NCBI GenBank assembly: GCA_963744875.1
Contig: CAVUVQ010000010.1
Coordinates: 186,001 to 250,000 of the forward strand
From: JACDAE01 sp963744875
GTDB lineage: Bacteria; Chloroflexota; Ktedonobacteria; Ktedonobacterales; Ktedonobacteraceae
DNA length: 64,000 bases
Reading direction: 5' to 3'
Positions 1 through 9,423 of the stretch are shown here, in pieces. Each line of letters opens with the position of its first letter. Positions within the stretch are counted from its first letter, which is position 1. Both the position numbers and the translations under genes were made by a program. A model generated the notes under the pieces. The model was not told the origin of the DNA, searched no databases, and saw only the letters and a list, made by a program, of their open reading frames with translations.

Positions 1-850
1 CGGCCTTTGTGATCAGGTGGAGGAGACGGCGTACGCTCTCGTCGATGGTTGTTTCATGTATCTCGCCATTCTCGATTGCTTTGAGCACCTTCTCGCCGCG
101 CCAGACGGATGGTCCGGGCATCTCCAGATCAAGGCCAGCGTTAACGGATGGGGCAGTACTCTGGGTACCGAACCAATCGGACATAACAACACCATCAAAG
201 CCCCATTCTTTGCGCAAGATATCGTGCAGGGTATAGACATTTTCGCTGGCGAAGGTGCCATTGACCTTGTTATAGGAGGCCATGACCGACCAGGCGTGCG
301 CCTCCTGTACAGCGGCATGGAAGGCGGGCAGATAGATTTCGCGTAGTGCGCGTTCGCCCACCTCGGAGCTGATACTGTTGCGCTGAAATTCAAAATCGTT
401 GCAGACATAATGTTTGACCGCCGTACCGACGCCCTGGCTCTGGACGCCCATGATATACGCTACGGCCAGCCGAGAGGAGAGATAGGGATCTTCGGAGAAG
501 CTCTCGAAGTTGCGCCCATTGAGTGGTGAGCGATGGATATTGACGGTGGGACCAAGCAGAACCTGAGCACCTTTCGTCTTCGTCTCCTGGCCCAGCGCCT
601 GCCCGACGCGCTCCACCAGGTCTGTATTCCAGGTGGAGGCAAGCGAGATCTCTGCTGGAAAGCAAGCTGACTTCACACCAGCGGCAAAGTTTCCTTCGCC
701 ACGTGCTCCATTGGGGCCATCCGTCACCTTGAGAGCTGGAATACCCAGTCGTTCGATGGCGACGGTATACCACATCGAAGCACCTGCCAACATCGATACT
801 TTTTCCTGAAGCGTCATCTGGTCCAGGAGGGTGTCTATCTGTTCACTCAT
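1..850 (-). CDS. Glycoside hydrolase family 3 beta-glucosidase, N-terminal part (runs off window)
   Basis: The frame is open from an ATG at 850 to the window edge without a stop, so only the first ~283 residues are seen. The N-terminus (SEQIDTLLDQMTLQEKVSML) is typical of GH3 enzymes. It is followed by the substrate-pocket stretch VTDGPNGARG, then AVKHYVCNDFE with the conserved Lys-His, and MSDWFGTQST, where the Asp is the expected nucleophile. GH3 beta-glucosidases release terminal beta-D-glucose from oligosaccharides. No signal peptide is visible, so it is probably cytoplasmic and fed by imported oligosaccharides. It reads away from the rest of the window, and nothing nearby shows its partner transporter. 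Exact sugar specificity cannot be told. Confidence 0.93.
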   Translation of the reverse strand, partial: MSEQIDTLLDQMTLQEKVSMLAGASMWYTVAIERLGIPALKVTDGPNGARGEGNFAAGVKSACFPAEISLASTWNTDLVERVGQALGQETKTKGAQVLLGPTVNIHRSPLNGRNFESFSEDPYLSSRLAVAYIMGVQSQGVGTAVKHYVCNDFEFQRNSISSEVGERALREIYLPAFHAAVQEAHAWSVMASYNKVNGTFASENVYTLHDILRKEWGFDGVVMSDWFGTQSTAPSVNAGLDLEMPGPSVWRGEKVLKAIENGEIHETTIDESVRRLLHLITKA

Positions 851-1172
851 TCGCCTATGCCTTTCGCGTTGCACGACAATAACAGAGAAATTCTCTGCAA
901 GCATATTACGACAAAAAGCGGCATATTGGTACAGCACAGAAGCGGGCAAAGAAATTGCATTCTTTTTTACAGAGCTTTTACAGATCCATCATGATTTTCT
1001 GATAATCAAAGCATATCATCTATACAGGTGCTAGAGCATAGTAGCTCTCCCTGGAAAGCAGGATTGACAGATATGCTTCCCGACCAGTGACATCGTCTGT
1101 CACTATAGCAGGTCAATAGTAGAGTATACAATAAAACAATAGTGTTTCTTTTTAGAGAGGATCGTACAGGTT
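851..1172. other. Divergent intergenic region with two small dyads
   Basis: This AT-rich gap separates the GH3 gene (minus) from the SHOCT gene (plus). I see no convincing gene. It holds a 7-bp-arm palindrome, cagagaa-a-ttctctg, at 883-897, upstream of the GH3 start, and the stronger dyad at 1086-1104 listed separately. Confidence 0.5.
1086..1104. promoter_or_regulatory. Candidate operator dyad AGTGACA-N5-TGTCACT
   Basis: Two perfect 7-bp half-sites are separated by 5 bp, about 70 bp upstream of the SHOCT gene. The symmetry is what a dimeric GntR/TetR-type repressor would bind. No matching regulator is adjacent, so the role is inferred from symmetry and position only. Confidence 0.3.
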
Positions 1173-1485
1173 ATGCATATGAGATATGCGCCACCGATGT
1201 TTATGTTTCATGGGCCGCTTATGTTAGTAAGCATGTTATTCTGGTTGGTACTCTTCGCCCTCTTAATCGGGCTATTAGTACGTCGTTTCAGTGGAGCGGG
1301 ATTTCGCGCCACGTCCACCATTCGCGCCACGGCCAGGTCAGCCGCCATTCCAGTACCAGCCACCGGTACAGCAAGCGTCTGCACAGGAGATCTTGCGCCA
1401 GCGTTTCGCTCGTGGTGAGATCGACGCAGCGACATTTGACCAGATGAGGGAGCGTTTAGAGGCTTCCGAGCGACCAAGAGAATAA
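1173..1485 (+). CDS. Small membrane protein with C-terminal SHOCT domain (frameshifted)
   Basis: The N-terminal part (ATG at 1173, after an AGGTT) has one hydrophobic segment, roughly residues 13-35, ending in LLIGLLVRRF. In the +1 frame the same gene continues with a Pro/Arg linker and a SHOCT domain (EILRQRFARGEIDAATFDQM...RLE), the short oligomerisation motif found at the end of many membrane proteins. The frames meet near 1296-1301 (gcggga), where one extra G would explain the break. Taken literally, the first frame stops at 1418 and loses the SHOCT domain. Such ~100-residue TM-SHOCT proteins are common, but their role is unknown. Confidence 0.75.
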
Positions 1486-1494
1486 TATTCTGTA

Positions 1495-1554
1495 GGGGTG
1501 CGTGTGTGGGTATGGATGCGGATTCGCACCCGCACATGCACATGCACATACCCC
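1495..1554. terminator. Imperfect hairpin between convergent genes
   Basis: GGGGTGCGTGTG...GCGG pairs imperfectly with CCGC...CACATACCCC across the 80-bp gap between the SHOCT gene (plus) and the MFS gene (minus). It has no U-run on either strand. It is probably a shared transcription stop for two converging genes. Confidence 0.4.
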
Positions 1555-1575
1555 ATGTTCCACAAAAAATCCATA

Positions 1576-2889
1576 TCAATCTTTCCCTTGCAATGCACCC
1601 AGATGGCGCATCTCAGCGCTGAGCAACGCAATCAGCAGAACAACCAGAATGGTGCCCACCCCACCACCGATGACCGAGAGGGTCGGGCCAAACAGTTGGG
1701 CGGTGAGACCAGACTCAAAGCCTCCCAGTTCGTTGGATGCACCAACAAAGATGTTATTAACCGCTGAAATACGTCCGCGCATGAAGTCGGGCGCACGCAA
1801 CAACAGCAACGTGCTGCGGATGACCACACTGACGTTATCGAAGGCACCCAGCAGAAAAAGCATCGATAAGGAGAGCCAGAAGGAACGCGAAAGGCCAAAG
1901 ACGATCGTAGCGACGCCAAAGCCAGCTACGGCCAGCAGAAGCGTGCGACCAGCGTGCTTGATGGGTGGAAGATATACGAGGCAGAACGCGATAGTGATTG
2001 CGCCAATGGATGGTGCGGCACGCAACCAGCCCAGGCCTGCAGGCCCGACGTGCAGGATATCTTTCGCGAAAACGGGCAAAAGCGTCGTCGCACCTCCAAG
2101 CAAGACGGCGAACAGATCGAGCGAGATAGCCGCTAGAATGACCTGAGTACGACGCACAAAATTTACACCCTCCAGCAGTGATGCGAGTCCCTGGGTGGGA
2201 GGAGCAGTGGGAATTTCACGTGGCAACAAGCGGAGGAATGCAATCAATAGCGTAAAGGTCAGGATAGCGCCAACATTGCATGCGTATACAGGTGTTGCAC
2301 TCCCGCTGAAGGCAATCACCAGGCCACCAAGCGCGGGTCCCAATACAGAAGCCAGTTGCCATGAACTACTACTCCATGTGGCCGCACTACTATATGCGCT
2401 TTCCGGTACCGTCTGGGGCAACAGGGCTGAAGCGGCTGGATTATTGAAGGCCACGCCAATGCCAAACAGGAGCAGGCAGGCATAAATAAACAAGACAGGT
2501 CCCTGTAAAAGCGAGAGGATGGTCAGGCCGAGCGACGAGAGCATAATGATCAGCAGAGTAATGAGCACGATGCGTTTGCGATCGAAGCGGTCAGCCAGGT
2601 ATCCGCCGGGCAGAGAGAGCAGCAATGTGGGAATAACTTGCACCAATCCAACGAAGCCCAGGGCCAATGAGGAGCCAGTTCGGTTATAGAGTTCCCAGCC
2701 GATAGCGACGTTTACCATCTGCTCACCGACGGCGGCAATAAAGGTGCCAAGGAATAAGAGCTGAAAATTGCGATAGCGCAGGGCACGATACGGATCATGG
2801 GAAGCGATCGGGTCAGATGTGAGGGAGACTGGTAGGATGCCGGTCTCCGTTGCGTCTTGCTCCGGTCGCTCGTATTTGTCAGAGTTCAC
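1576..2889 (-). CDS. MFS exporter, EntS/MFS_3-like
   Basis: A 437-residue protein with about 12 hydrophobic segments after a polar N-terminus of ~35 residues. Just before the first helix it has YRALRYRNFQLLFLG, and after helix 2 the loop GYLADRFDRKR, the MFS loop-2/3 signature (G-x3-D-R-x-G/D-R-K/R). Layout and loop sequence match the MFS_3 group of drug and siderophore exporters (EntS-like), which use the proton gradient to expel small molecules. The substrate is not predictable. The start is a GTG with no clear ribosome site, so the N-terminus is uncertain. It converges on the SHOCT gene. Confidence 0.88.
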   Translation of the reverse strand: MNSDKYERPEQDATETGILPVSLTSDPIASHDPYRALRYRNFQLLFLGTFIAAVGEQMVNVAIGWELYNRTGSSLALGFVGLVQVIPTLLLSLPGGYLADRFDRKRIVLITLLIIMLSSLGLTILSLLQGPVLFIYACLLLFGIGVAFNNPAASALLPQTVPESAYSSAATWSSSSWQLASVLGPALGGLVIAFSGSATPVYACNVGAILTFTLLIAFLRLLPREIPTAPPTQGLASLLEGVNFVRRTQVILAAISLDLFAVLLGGATTLLPVFAKDILHVGPAGLGWLRAAPSIGAITIAFCLVYLPPIKHAGRTLLLAVAGFGVATIVFGLSRSFWLSLSMLFLLGAFDNVSVVIRSTLLLLRAPDFMRGRISAVNNIFVGASNELGGFESGLTAQLFGPTLSVIGGGVGTILVVLLIALLSAEMRHLGALQGKD

Positions 2890-2990
2890 GTTATTGCCTG
2901 GTCGAATATGCCGAACACAGAGTGTCTATTTATAGCATACAACCAGGTTGGTTAGAGAAACAAGGGATGCGAGAATGGAGGGGCAATAAA

Positions 2991-4909
2991 TTAGCTCACG
3001 TTGTGGCAAAGAGCTTTCGTAAAACAGCCTTGCCAGTCTTTCATATATGTGTGCCCATCTGATGATGCGGCAAGGAAAACAAACGCTTTATTAATTGGAT
3101 CATGCGCTGCATCAAACTTGATCAATCCACTCACCCCTTGTAAAACGACGTGGGGCAATGTCTGAGCTAACATGTCTGGTGTTAGTGATTGAAGGCCAGC
3201 AGGAGTTACTGCAATTTTGTCGCTTCTAATGGACATCTGCATAGCAGTCAAGAAGACAGAAGTCACATCATAGGAAAGCATTGAGTTGTCATCGGGGCGT
3301 GTATAGCCATAGTAACCAGCGGGTTTCAGGCCACCCTGATTAAAGTCGTCGCTATAGTCCTGATAGAAGGGAGAAGGTGGCAAGGAATTGCCTGTAAGAT
3401 TTCCAGTTCATTAGGGAAAGCGAATGAAGCAAAGTACCAGCGCCCATAGCCTGCTTTGTGAATCACATAGCCAGCATCGCCGACCAGAGCGGGAGTGTGG
3501 GCAAAGGGGCCAGATGTTGGTAACGCGTCCTGGAAGTTGGTAACGTCACTGGTGTCGCGACCTGTAAAGTAGAGTACATCAGGATTAGTAGCCAGGGCAT
3601 CCTGAATGAGGCTTCCAATTTTACTGGTTTGATTGGTCGTAAAAGACTCTTCTTTAAGAACGACGCCTTTATCTTGCCCGAACTGTTTTTCAAAGTCCTG
3701 AGTGAGATTCTGACTGTAGGGATCATGATTATCGACAAAAACGACCATCTTCTGTGCGTGCAGTGACTGCTCTGCAAACAGCGCAGTTGCCTTCCCCTGA
3801 AAGCGATTAGGGGGAACGATGCGAAAAAAGAAAGGGGAGACGTTTGACAATGTATCGCTTGACGCTGTGGGTGCGATCAGCGGAATATGGGCAGCAGAAA
3901 GAGTCTGCAAAGCAGTGAAACTTTCTGCTGAGGTCAGCCAACTGATCACCCCTACGACGGTTTTATCTTGCTGAGCCAGGTGTGCAATCTGTTGAGCCAC
4001 CGTAGTCACATTATTGATATTGGTCCCAGAATTGGCAATGAGAACGCGTATACGAAAGCCATGATTGGCAGTATTAAATTCATGTTGTGCTACATAGACG
4101 CCCTGCAAATCGCTATGATCGGCACCAGAAGCCTCAAACGTATTTGTCCCGACCACCAGCGTCCTGTAAGGAGACGCACTTACTAGCACCAACTGATTCT
4201 CAAGGTAGATCCATGCTTCTGGATCATTGTTTGTTCTTTTCAGAGCATCTTCCCAGAGCGAGATGGCCTGACTACTATGTCCTTGCTTTGTTTGATCGAC
4301 TGCTTGCTGCTTGAAAGCAATTTCTTGCTTATCTTTTCCCATAAGAAAAGGTGGAAGCGAACCGTCGTTGATACCGAGGAGTTCACCATTTGATGCCTTG
4401 AACTTGTACAGAGCAGTAGATATACTACTGTTTCCATCCCAAAAGCGTGGGAACAGAGCAAACAGGAGGGCTGCGATGGCGAGGAGAGCAACAATAGCCA
4501 TAATAGCTTTAACAATCCGACTGCGTTTTAATATCCATCTCCCACCAGAAGAAACCTGATGCAAGGGGGGTTCTGGTGTTGGAGCATGCACCTGTTGCTG
4601 GTCAGGATGATTTGCAGATATAGGGGCAATATGCGTATCCTGTCCAGATCCGTCTGGTTGACTCAACGAGATCGTTTGCTGCTTATCTAATGATTGGTCA
4701 ATTGATGCCTTTGCACCAGGTATATTTGTGGTGGTCGCATCAGCGGAGGGCACTTGCAAGGGAGCTATTAGTAACGACTCTGGCTGAATTCTAATTCCAG
4801 CCAAACTTTTACCACATTGTGAACAATCTCTATAAAACAGTTCATTTTTATGAGAGCAATCAGGGCATATTCTTACAAGCCTATTCGGATCAGGATCATT
4901 ATGTGACAT
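2991..4909 (-). CDS. Membrane-anchored zinc-ribbon / branched-chain-type periplasmic-binding protein (frameshifted)
   Basis: The first 33 residues form a zinc ribbon (C15-x2-C18, C29-x2-C32). A polar linker follows, then one membrane helix (about 132-153), a short TPR-like stretch and a type I periplasmic-binding fold of the Leu/Ile/Val receptor kind (peripla_BP_6). Landmarks are the VVGVISWLTSAES, IPLIAPTASSDTLS and FFRIVPPN stretches. The frame breaks near 3394-3398; one missing A in 'ttacagg' restores a continuous receptor ending at 2991. The ribbon should face the cytoplasm and the receptor the outside, so this looks like a sensor, not a transporter subunit. No permease genes are nearby. 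It lies 95 bp downstream of the TIR-TPR gene on the same strand. Confidence 0.8.
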
Positions 4910-5004
4910 AAATGACCTCCATTCATAGGGATCACAGAAGACATTTTACTTGTCTTACCTCATAGACGTAAGAATAGCCCTTTTCAAAAATGCCTTTCCC
5001 TAAT

Positions 5005-6525
5005 TCAACTAGCGCCTATATCCGTTGACTCTATAGACGGTTCTCTCTCTTCGGCCAAAAGTTTGTCTTTTTCTACGCGATCCATCAACTCTTGATATCT
5101 CTTGAGCGCCTTTTCAGCAATAAGCTTATTCGCCTCAGCTCTCGCCGTATACCAGCTTCCAATATTGGGATTACGGAGTATTGCTTCATCGTAGGCTGCT
5201 CTTGCCTCTTCATAATGCTCAAGCTTCAAGAGTGTATCAGCACAATCCTTATAAAGGGATGCATTGCCGGGTGCAAGGTTAATCGCCTCCATGTAGACGT
5301 TATAGGCATCTTCGAGTTGCCCCAACTTCACGAGAACATTTCCCTTTCCTTTCCAATAAGATGCATTATTCCTATCCAGATGGATAGCTTCTTTGTATGC
5401 CCCCAATGCTTGCTTATACTCTCCAAGCGCTTCAAACACAGAGCCTTTATCGGCGTAAGAAGCGGAATTTCCGGGTTGCAAAGTAAGCATGTAGTTATAT
5501 GCTGCCAGGGCTCCTTGATAATTTTTCAGAGCAAGCAATGTTTTTCCTTTATTTTTATAGATTTGAGGATCTTTTCTTGTAATTTGCTCTGCTGCGTCGT
5601 ATGCATCCAGGGCTTCTTGATAATTAGTCAGTTCAAAGTGGATATTTCCTAGCTGAATATACAATTGATACTCATCAGGTCGCAAACGTATCGCCTCCTC
5701 ATATGCATTTAGCGCCTCACGCGAACGCCTAAGAATATACAACGTATAGCCCAGCGCTTTATAAAGCGTAAAATCATTTCTCTTTAATTCAATTGCCCTT
5801 TCATACATAAGAGCGGCTTCATCATAACGCTCCAACAAGGTAAGAGTTTGCGCTTTTTTGGCATAAAAGTGCTCATTTTCTGGCTGTAATGTGACGGCCT
5901 TCTCGTATTCCTGTAGAGCTTCCTTAAAACGTCCAAGTATGACCAGGAGATCGCCAACCTCGGCGTGGAGGATTGCATCGTTAGGAGCATACCCAAGCGC
6001 CTGTTCGTACGCGAGATAGGCCTCGTCGTTGCGTGCAACCTGAATATACGCTTTTGCATCCCGAATATATTGTGTTTTGAGTACCTTATGAATTTCCTTA
6101 CGCACATCTGTAGCAATCTCTACAAATGCCTCATCCTGATTAGGCCACCTTGTCACTGGGAGAAGAGAAGCGGGCGATGCCTGGAGATAGCTAAACGGCG
6201 CATCCTGCCAGTAGACGGGACGCATGAGAACAGGAATAACAGAGATGCCATCTTTCTTTTGTCTCTCTAATGCCCGTGCCATTTCTTTCTCATAGCAATA
6301 CTTTGATGCCATGAAATCTACGCTAATCAGTAAAAGCACAATATCAGCGGTCTCTAAATTCTGATCGATTTCTTTGATCCAATTTGTCCCCGAATCGATA
6401 TCGCGATCATACCATGCTAAAATATTCATCCTTTTAAAATGTTTTGCCAGTTCATCTCTCAATGCTTTATCTTTATGCGCATAGCTGCAAAATATCTTGA
6501 CTGAATGTATATTCCTCGTGGCCAT
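5005..6525 (-). CDS. TIR domain protein with ~10 TPR repeats
   Basis: Start chosen at 6525 because AGGAGGAG lies 7 bp upstream; a longer frame to 6570 has no such site. Residues ~8-140 form a TIR_2 domain: VKIFCSYAHKDK, then DIVLLLISVDFMAS and CYEKEMARALE. The Glu in K-E-M (E81) is at the place of the catalytic glutamate of NAD-cleaving TIRs such as SARM1. From ~150 to 480 there are nine to ten 34-residue TPR repeats ending in P-x-N/D. It is expected to be cytoplasmic, with the TPRs binding a partner or forming a scaffold and the TIR cleaving NAD or acting as an adaptor. The next gene downstream encodes the zinc-ribbon/receptor protein; a shared transcript is plausible. Confidence 0.9.
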   Translation of the reverse strand: MATRNIHSVKIFCSYAHKDKALRDELAKHFKRMNILAWYDRDIDSGTNWIKEIDQNLETADIVLLLISVDFMASKYCYEKEMARALERQKKDGISVIPVLMRPVYWQDAPFSYLQASPASLLPVTRWPNQDEAFVEIATDVRKEIHKVLKTQYIRDAKAYIQVARNDEAYLAYEQALGYAPNDAILHAEVGDLLVILGRFKEALQEYEKAVTLQPENEHFYAKKAQTLTLLERYDEAALMYERAIELKRNDFTLYKALGYTLYILRRSREALNAYEEAIRLRPDEYQLYIQLGNIHFELTNYQEALDAYDAAEQITRKDPQIYKNKGKTLLALKNYQGALAAYNYMLTLQPGNSASYADKGSVFEALGEYKQALGAYKEAIHLDRNNASYWKGKGNVLVKLGQLEDAYNVYMEAINLAPGNASLYKDCADTLLKLEHYEEARAAYDEAILRNPNIGSWYTARAEANKLIAEKALKRYQELMDRVEKDKLLAEEREPSIESTDIGAS

Positions 6526-7327
6526 CTTTCTACTCCTCCTACGTTTCTTATTTCCGTAGGAACCAGGCACGCATCTTTATCGGTACAGCCTGTCCTTGCC
6601 AAAGTACAATATATACAGAACTTCTTTGCATTCCCCTTTTCCCTTCAGCTATTCTCTTTTCACAAGATGCGTTTTTTATGTTACTATAAATAGAGCCATT
6701 TGCAATTGACCATGTAAGCTCTTTCGAGTGGGAATGATAGTTAAAATAAGACGTGGATAGCTGCTTTTTACATTTAGAAATCGTTTTTCTCCAGGGGCCA
6801 GTAGGCCTAGAGAATTGCAGTTACATTCTAAAAAGAAAATGCGCATCCGGCTTTCGTCTACTCTCTTTTGTCTTCCTCTCTGCCAACGTTTATAATCTAA
6901 AGACGGGAAACACACCTTGCTTATAAAAAGACTTGCGAGGCACATTCTCAACGATAAAATAAAGTAAGGCATACTCTTATGACGAGTATAACAAAGTAGA
7001 GACAACTGTATAGAGCCAAAAGTATAGAACTTTCCAGATAAGTAAGACATGTTTAGCGGCAAAAAGCAATATACAAATAAAACATTTGTTACCTGGAGGC
7101 TTTTCTGGATACGCTTCAGATATTTCTTTACACCGATTGCCAGCTTATTAACGACAAAATTGCTTCAACTTCACCATACTTTATATACAGCCGCTTCGCC
7201 TGCTATGGTAACAAATCTATATATTCATGTCAATTTTAAACCTCGCACTACAGCGTTACAGGTCTAAAATTGACATTTTATGGGAATTATATTTTTGTTT
7301 ACATGCATAAGCATGTTTAATAATACA
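6526..7327. other. AT-rich intergenic region, no gene recognised
   Basis: About 800 bp between the TIR-TPR start and the HNH gene. The one longish frame on the minus strand (6676-7062) has no ribosome site, no domain and a scrambled composition; I do not accept it. The region holds the inverted repeat at 7228-7275. It is noticeably more AT-rich than its surroundings. Confidence 0.5.
7228..7275. repeat. Inverted repeat, 16-bp arms
   Basis: tgtcaattttaaacct (7228-7243) and aggtctaaaattgaca (7260-7275) match as an inverted repeat at 15 of 16 positions with a 16-bp spacer. It lies about 50 bp beyond the stop of the HNH gene, so it may be that gene's terminator hairpin, a protein-binding dyad, or the end of an old mobile element. 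There is no U-run. Confidence 0.5.
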
Positions 7328-7840
7328 TTATGGCCTTCCCACCATCATCTTCCTCCAGTGCAGATCGTCGCGGATCTGGGCGGCTGTTTTGCGATAGAAA
7401 TGTTTGGCGTCGGCACGGATATGCTCATTGTAGGAATGCCATGAGTCTAAATGACCGAGCAGCAGGTGATGCTCCCTCCCACGAGCTTCACATAGCGTGA
7501 TCAGGTTATTGGGGTCTAACTCTAAATCTGGATGCAGATGGAACGGTTTGACATGATGCACCTGCACATGCCTGCCGCGATAGCCACACGCTACACATGC
7601 TGGCTCGCGTAGCAGATGCTCATCCGCCACACGCGACCAATGGGGACTGCGCTGACAGCCATGTTCATAGGCGATACGTGCACCATGATCCACACGCTTG
7701 AATAGGGTTTTGATTGCTCTTCTCTTTGCATGATGGTGGTGCGTCGTTTGATGCCGACGCCGTCTCGGTCCCAGAAGGACGTATCCTATAATAAGCACCA
7801 CAAGCACCACAATAATGGGTAGTAATAACGAGTTGTTCAT
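7328..7840 (-). CDS. Membrane-anchored HNH endonuclease
   Basis: Start set at 7840 (AGGAG 5 bp upstream). Residues ~4-25 are a single hydrophobic helix, followed by a strongly basic patch rich in Arg/His. The nuclease part has the CVACG zinc-knuckle start, the VQVHHVKPFHLHPDLEL core with the double His, and the LDPNNLITLCEA strand-helix: the layout of PF01844-type HNH domains, with a late HH pair standing in for the second Cys pair. HNH domains cut DNA. The membrane anchor is unusual and implies action at the membrane, facing either DNA being taken up or the cytoplasm. No partner is adjacent. Confidence 0.8.
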   Translation of the reverse strand: MNNSLLLPIIVVLVVLIIGYVLLGPRRRRHQTTHHHHAKRRAIKTLFKRVDHGARIAYEHGCQRSPHWSRVADEHLLREPACVACGYRGRHVQVHHVKPFHLHPDLELDPNNLITLCEARGREHHLLLGHLDSWHSYNEHIRADAKHFYRKTAAQIRDDLHWRKMMVGRP

Positions 7841-8083
7841 CTTTTCTCCTTGTTTGCCACAAGCCACCACAACACATAACTTCTCTCATGGCTCTTCCTG
7901 GCAGATTTTGCAATGCTCAGTTTAACGAATAGAAGTGTAAAAAACAACCCCATCAAAAAGGGCAAGCGGCACCCTTCTGCATTTGCAATACGCCCCAAAA
8001 ACTGACTATAATCCAGCGTGAGCCTACACTCGCACTGTAACCTGAAGCGTCTCTACAACACTTATTAACAAGGGAAATATATT

Positions 8084-9364
8084 ATGCCCTTCTCATCCAG
8101 TCAGCCAGAGGATCACTATGATGCCATCGTTGTGGGTGCCAGTTTCGCAGGATTGAGCTTCGCCAGCATTGCCGCGACACTTGGTATGCGCGTGCTCGTC
8201 CTGGAACGTGATAGCAAGGTAGGCGGTATCGTGCGCACCACTGGCGTCCTCTTTAGCGATGTGCTCGACTTCCTCGATGTGCCTGCACGCTATTTGATGA
8301 ACTCCATCAGGCGCGTCCAGATCCAGCCACCCAATCAGGCACCCCTTGAGATCAGTTCGGCAGCCTATCGCTTCTATATGGCCGATGTTACAGGTATGCT
8401 CGGCTGGCTGGCGGAACAGGCGCAAGAGCATGGTGCAACGATCCAGTGCGATACTATGTTTCTTGACGCAACCCAAAAGCAAGATGGACGGATGAGCGTT
8501 GAAGTAGGAAAACTATCCGCGCCTGGAGAGCTGAGCACGCTCTCTACAAGCATCCTGATTGGCGCGGACGGAACACGCTCGCGCGTTGCTCGCGCGATGG
8601 GGTTAGACCTCAATACACGTTTTCTGGCGGGTGCTGAATGGTTGCTGGAGGGCATACCCCTGGATCGCGAGACGTTCTACCTGATCATGAATCATGAACT
8701 GGCACCGGGGTATTGCCTCTGGCTGGCACCTCATGGGGAGATCACTGCAATGGGCGTCGCGGGCCATCCCCGCACATTTAATCCAACTACATCACTACAT
8801 AAAGCACAGGAACTCTTTCAAAATGTCATTGATATGAGCCAGGCCCATGTCGTTGAACGGAAAGCAGGCGTTATTCCAACCGGGGGACGGCTGAAACATG
8901 TCTATCGGCATGACGCACATGGTCATACATTGCTGCTGGGGGACGCCGCTGGCCTTTGTGGAGCGGCAACCGGTGGAGGCATCTACCCAGCCTTGATAAG
9001 TGGACGGCTGGCCGCTCATGCCGTAGCAAGCCAGGTGCTGAACGGCACAGATGGCGCAATCAAAGCATACCTCCACAACATTGCACATGCTGGACGCCTC
9101 GGTCACTACTTGCATATCGAAGATTGGCTGCGCCTGGCGCTCGACAACATGAAATCTGACGCCGATGTCAGTATGCTGTATGGACTTTTTGCCTCGCCCG
9201 AAGGACATAAAATCCTGCAAAGCGCTCTGCTGGAAACCCCCATCATTGGCATGGATAGCAACTTTTTTAGCCTGTTACGCGGCTTACTCGGCAAACATCC
9301 ACGCATCTATCGTTCAGCATTTCAGGCAGTCTGGCAACGCGTTACAACACCCAATAAAGCGTAA
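8084..9364 (+). CDS. Geranylgeranyl reductase family FAD-dependent oxidoreductase
   Basis: 426 residues. The N-terminal Rossmann motif IVVGASFAGLSFA (residues 15-27) binds FAD; IGADGTRSRVAR (159-170) is the D-G motif of group A flavin hydroxylases and reductases; LLLGDAAGLCG (284-293) is the third FAD motif. The arrangement matches the geranylgeranyl reductase family, which saturates prenyl chains of lipids, quinones or chlorophyll. Without a neighbour in isoprenoid synthesis the substrate is open; reduction of a menaquinone side chain or a polyprenyl lipid is the most likely use. It stands alone between two minus-strand genes, with its own upstream space. Confidence 0.83.
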   Translation: MPFSSSQPEDHYDAIVVGASFAGLSFASIAATLGMRVLVLERDSKVGGIVRTTGVLFSDVLDFLDVPARYLMNSIRRVQIQPPNQAPLEISSAAYRFYMADVTGMLGWLAEQAQEHGATIQCDTMFLDATQKQDGRMSVEVGKLSAPGELSTLSTSILIGADGTRSRVARAMGLDLNTRFLAGAEWLLEGIPLDRETFYLIMNHELAPGYCLWLAPHGEITAMGVAGHPRTFNPTTSLHKAQELFQNVIDMSQAHVVERKAGVIPTGGRLKHVYRHDAHGHTLLLGDAAGLCGAATGGGIYPALISGRLAAHAVASQVLNGTDGAIKAYLHNIAHAGRLGHYLHIEDWLRLALDNMKSDADVSMLYGLFASPEGHKILQSALLETPIIGMDSNFFSLLRGLLGKHPRIYRSAFQAVWQRVTTPNKA

Positions 9365-9423
9365 AAAACGGATATGATGGCATGGATTTGGCATGAACGA
9401 CGACATTGAGGTCACCTGCCAGA

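Noticed and set aside
1502..2146. 214-residue plus-strand frame
   Set aside because: Antisense to the MFS exporter and starts inside the convergent hairpin; no domain.
5092..5652. 186-residue plus-strand frame
   Set aside because: Mirror image of the TPR repeats on the minus strand; the apparent repetition comes from the TPR codons.
6676..7062. 128-residue minus-strand frame in an AT-rich gap
   Set aside because: No ribosome site, no domain, and a composition (many Cys, Phe, Ser, Arg without pattern) typical of chance reading in AT-rich DNA.
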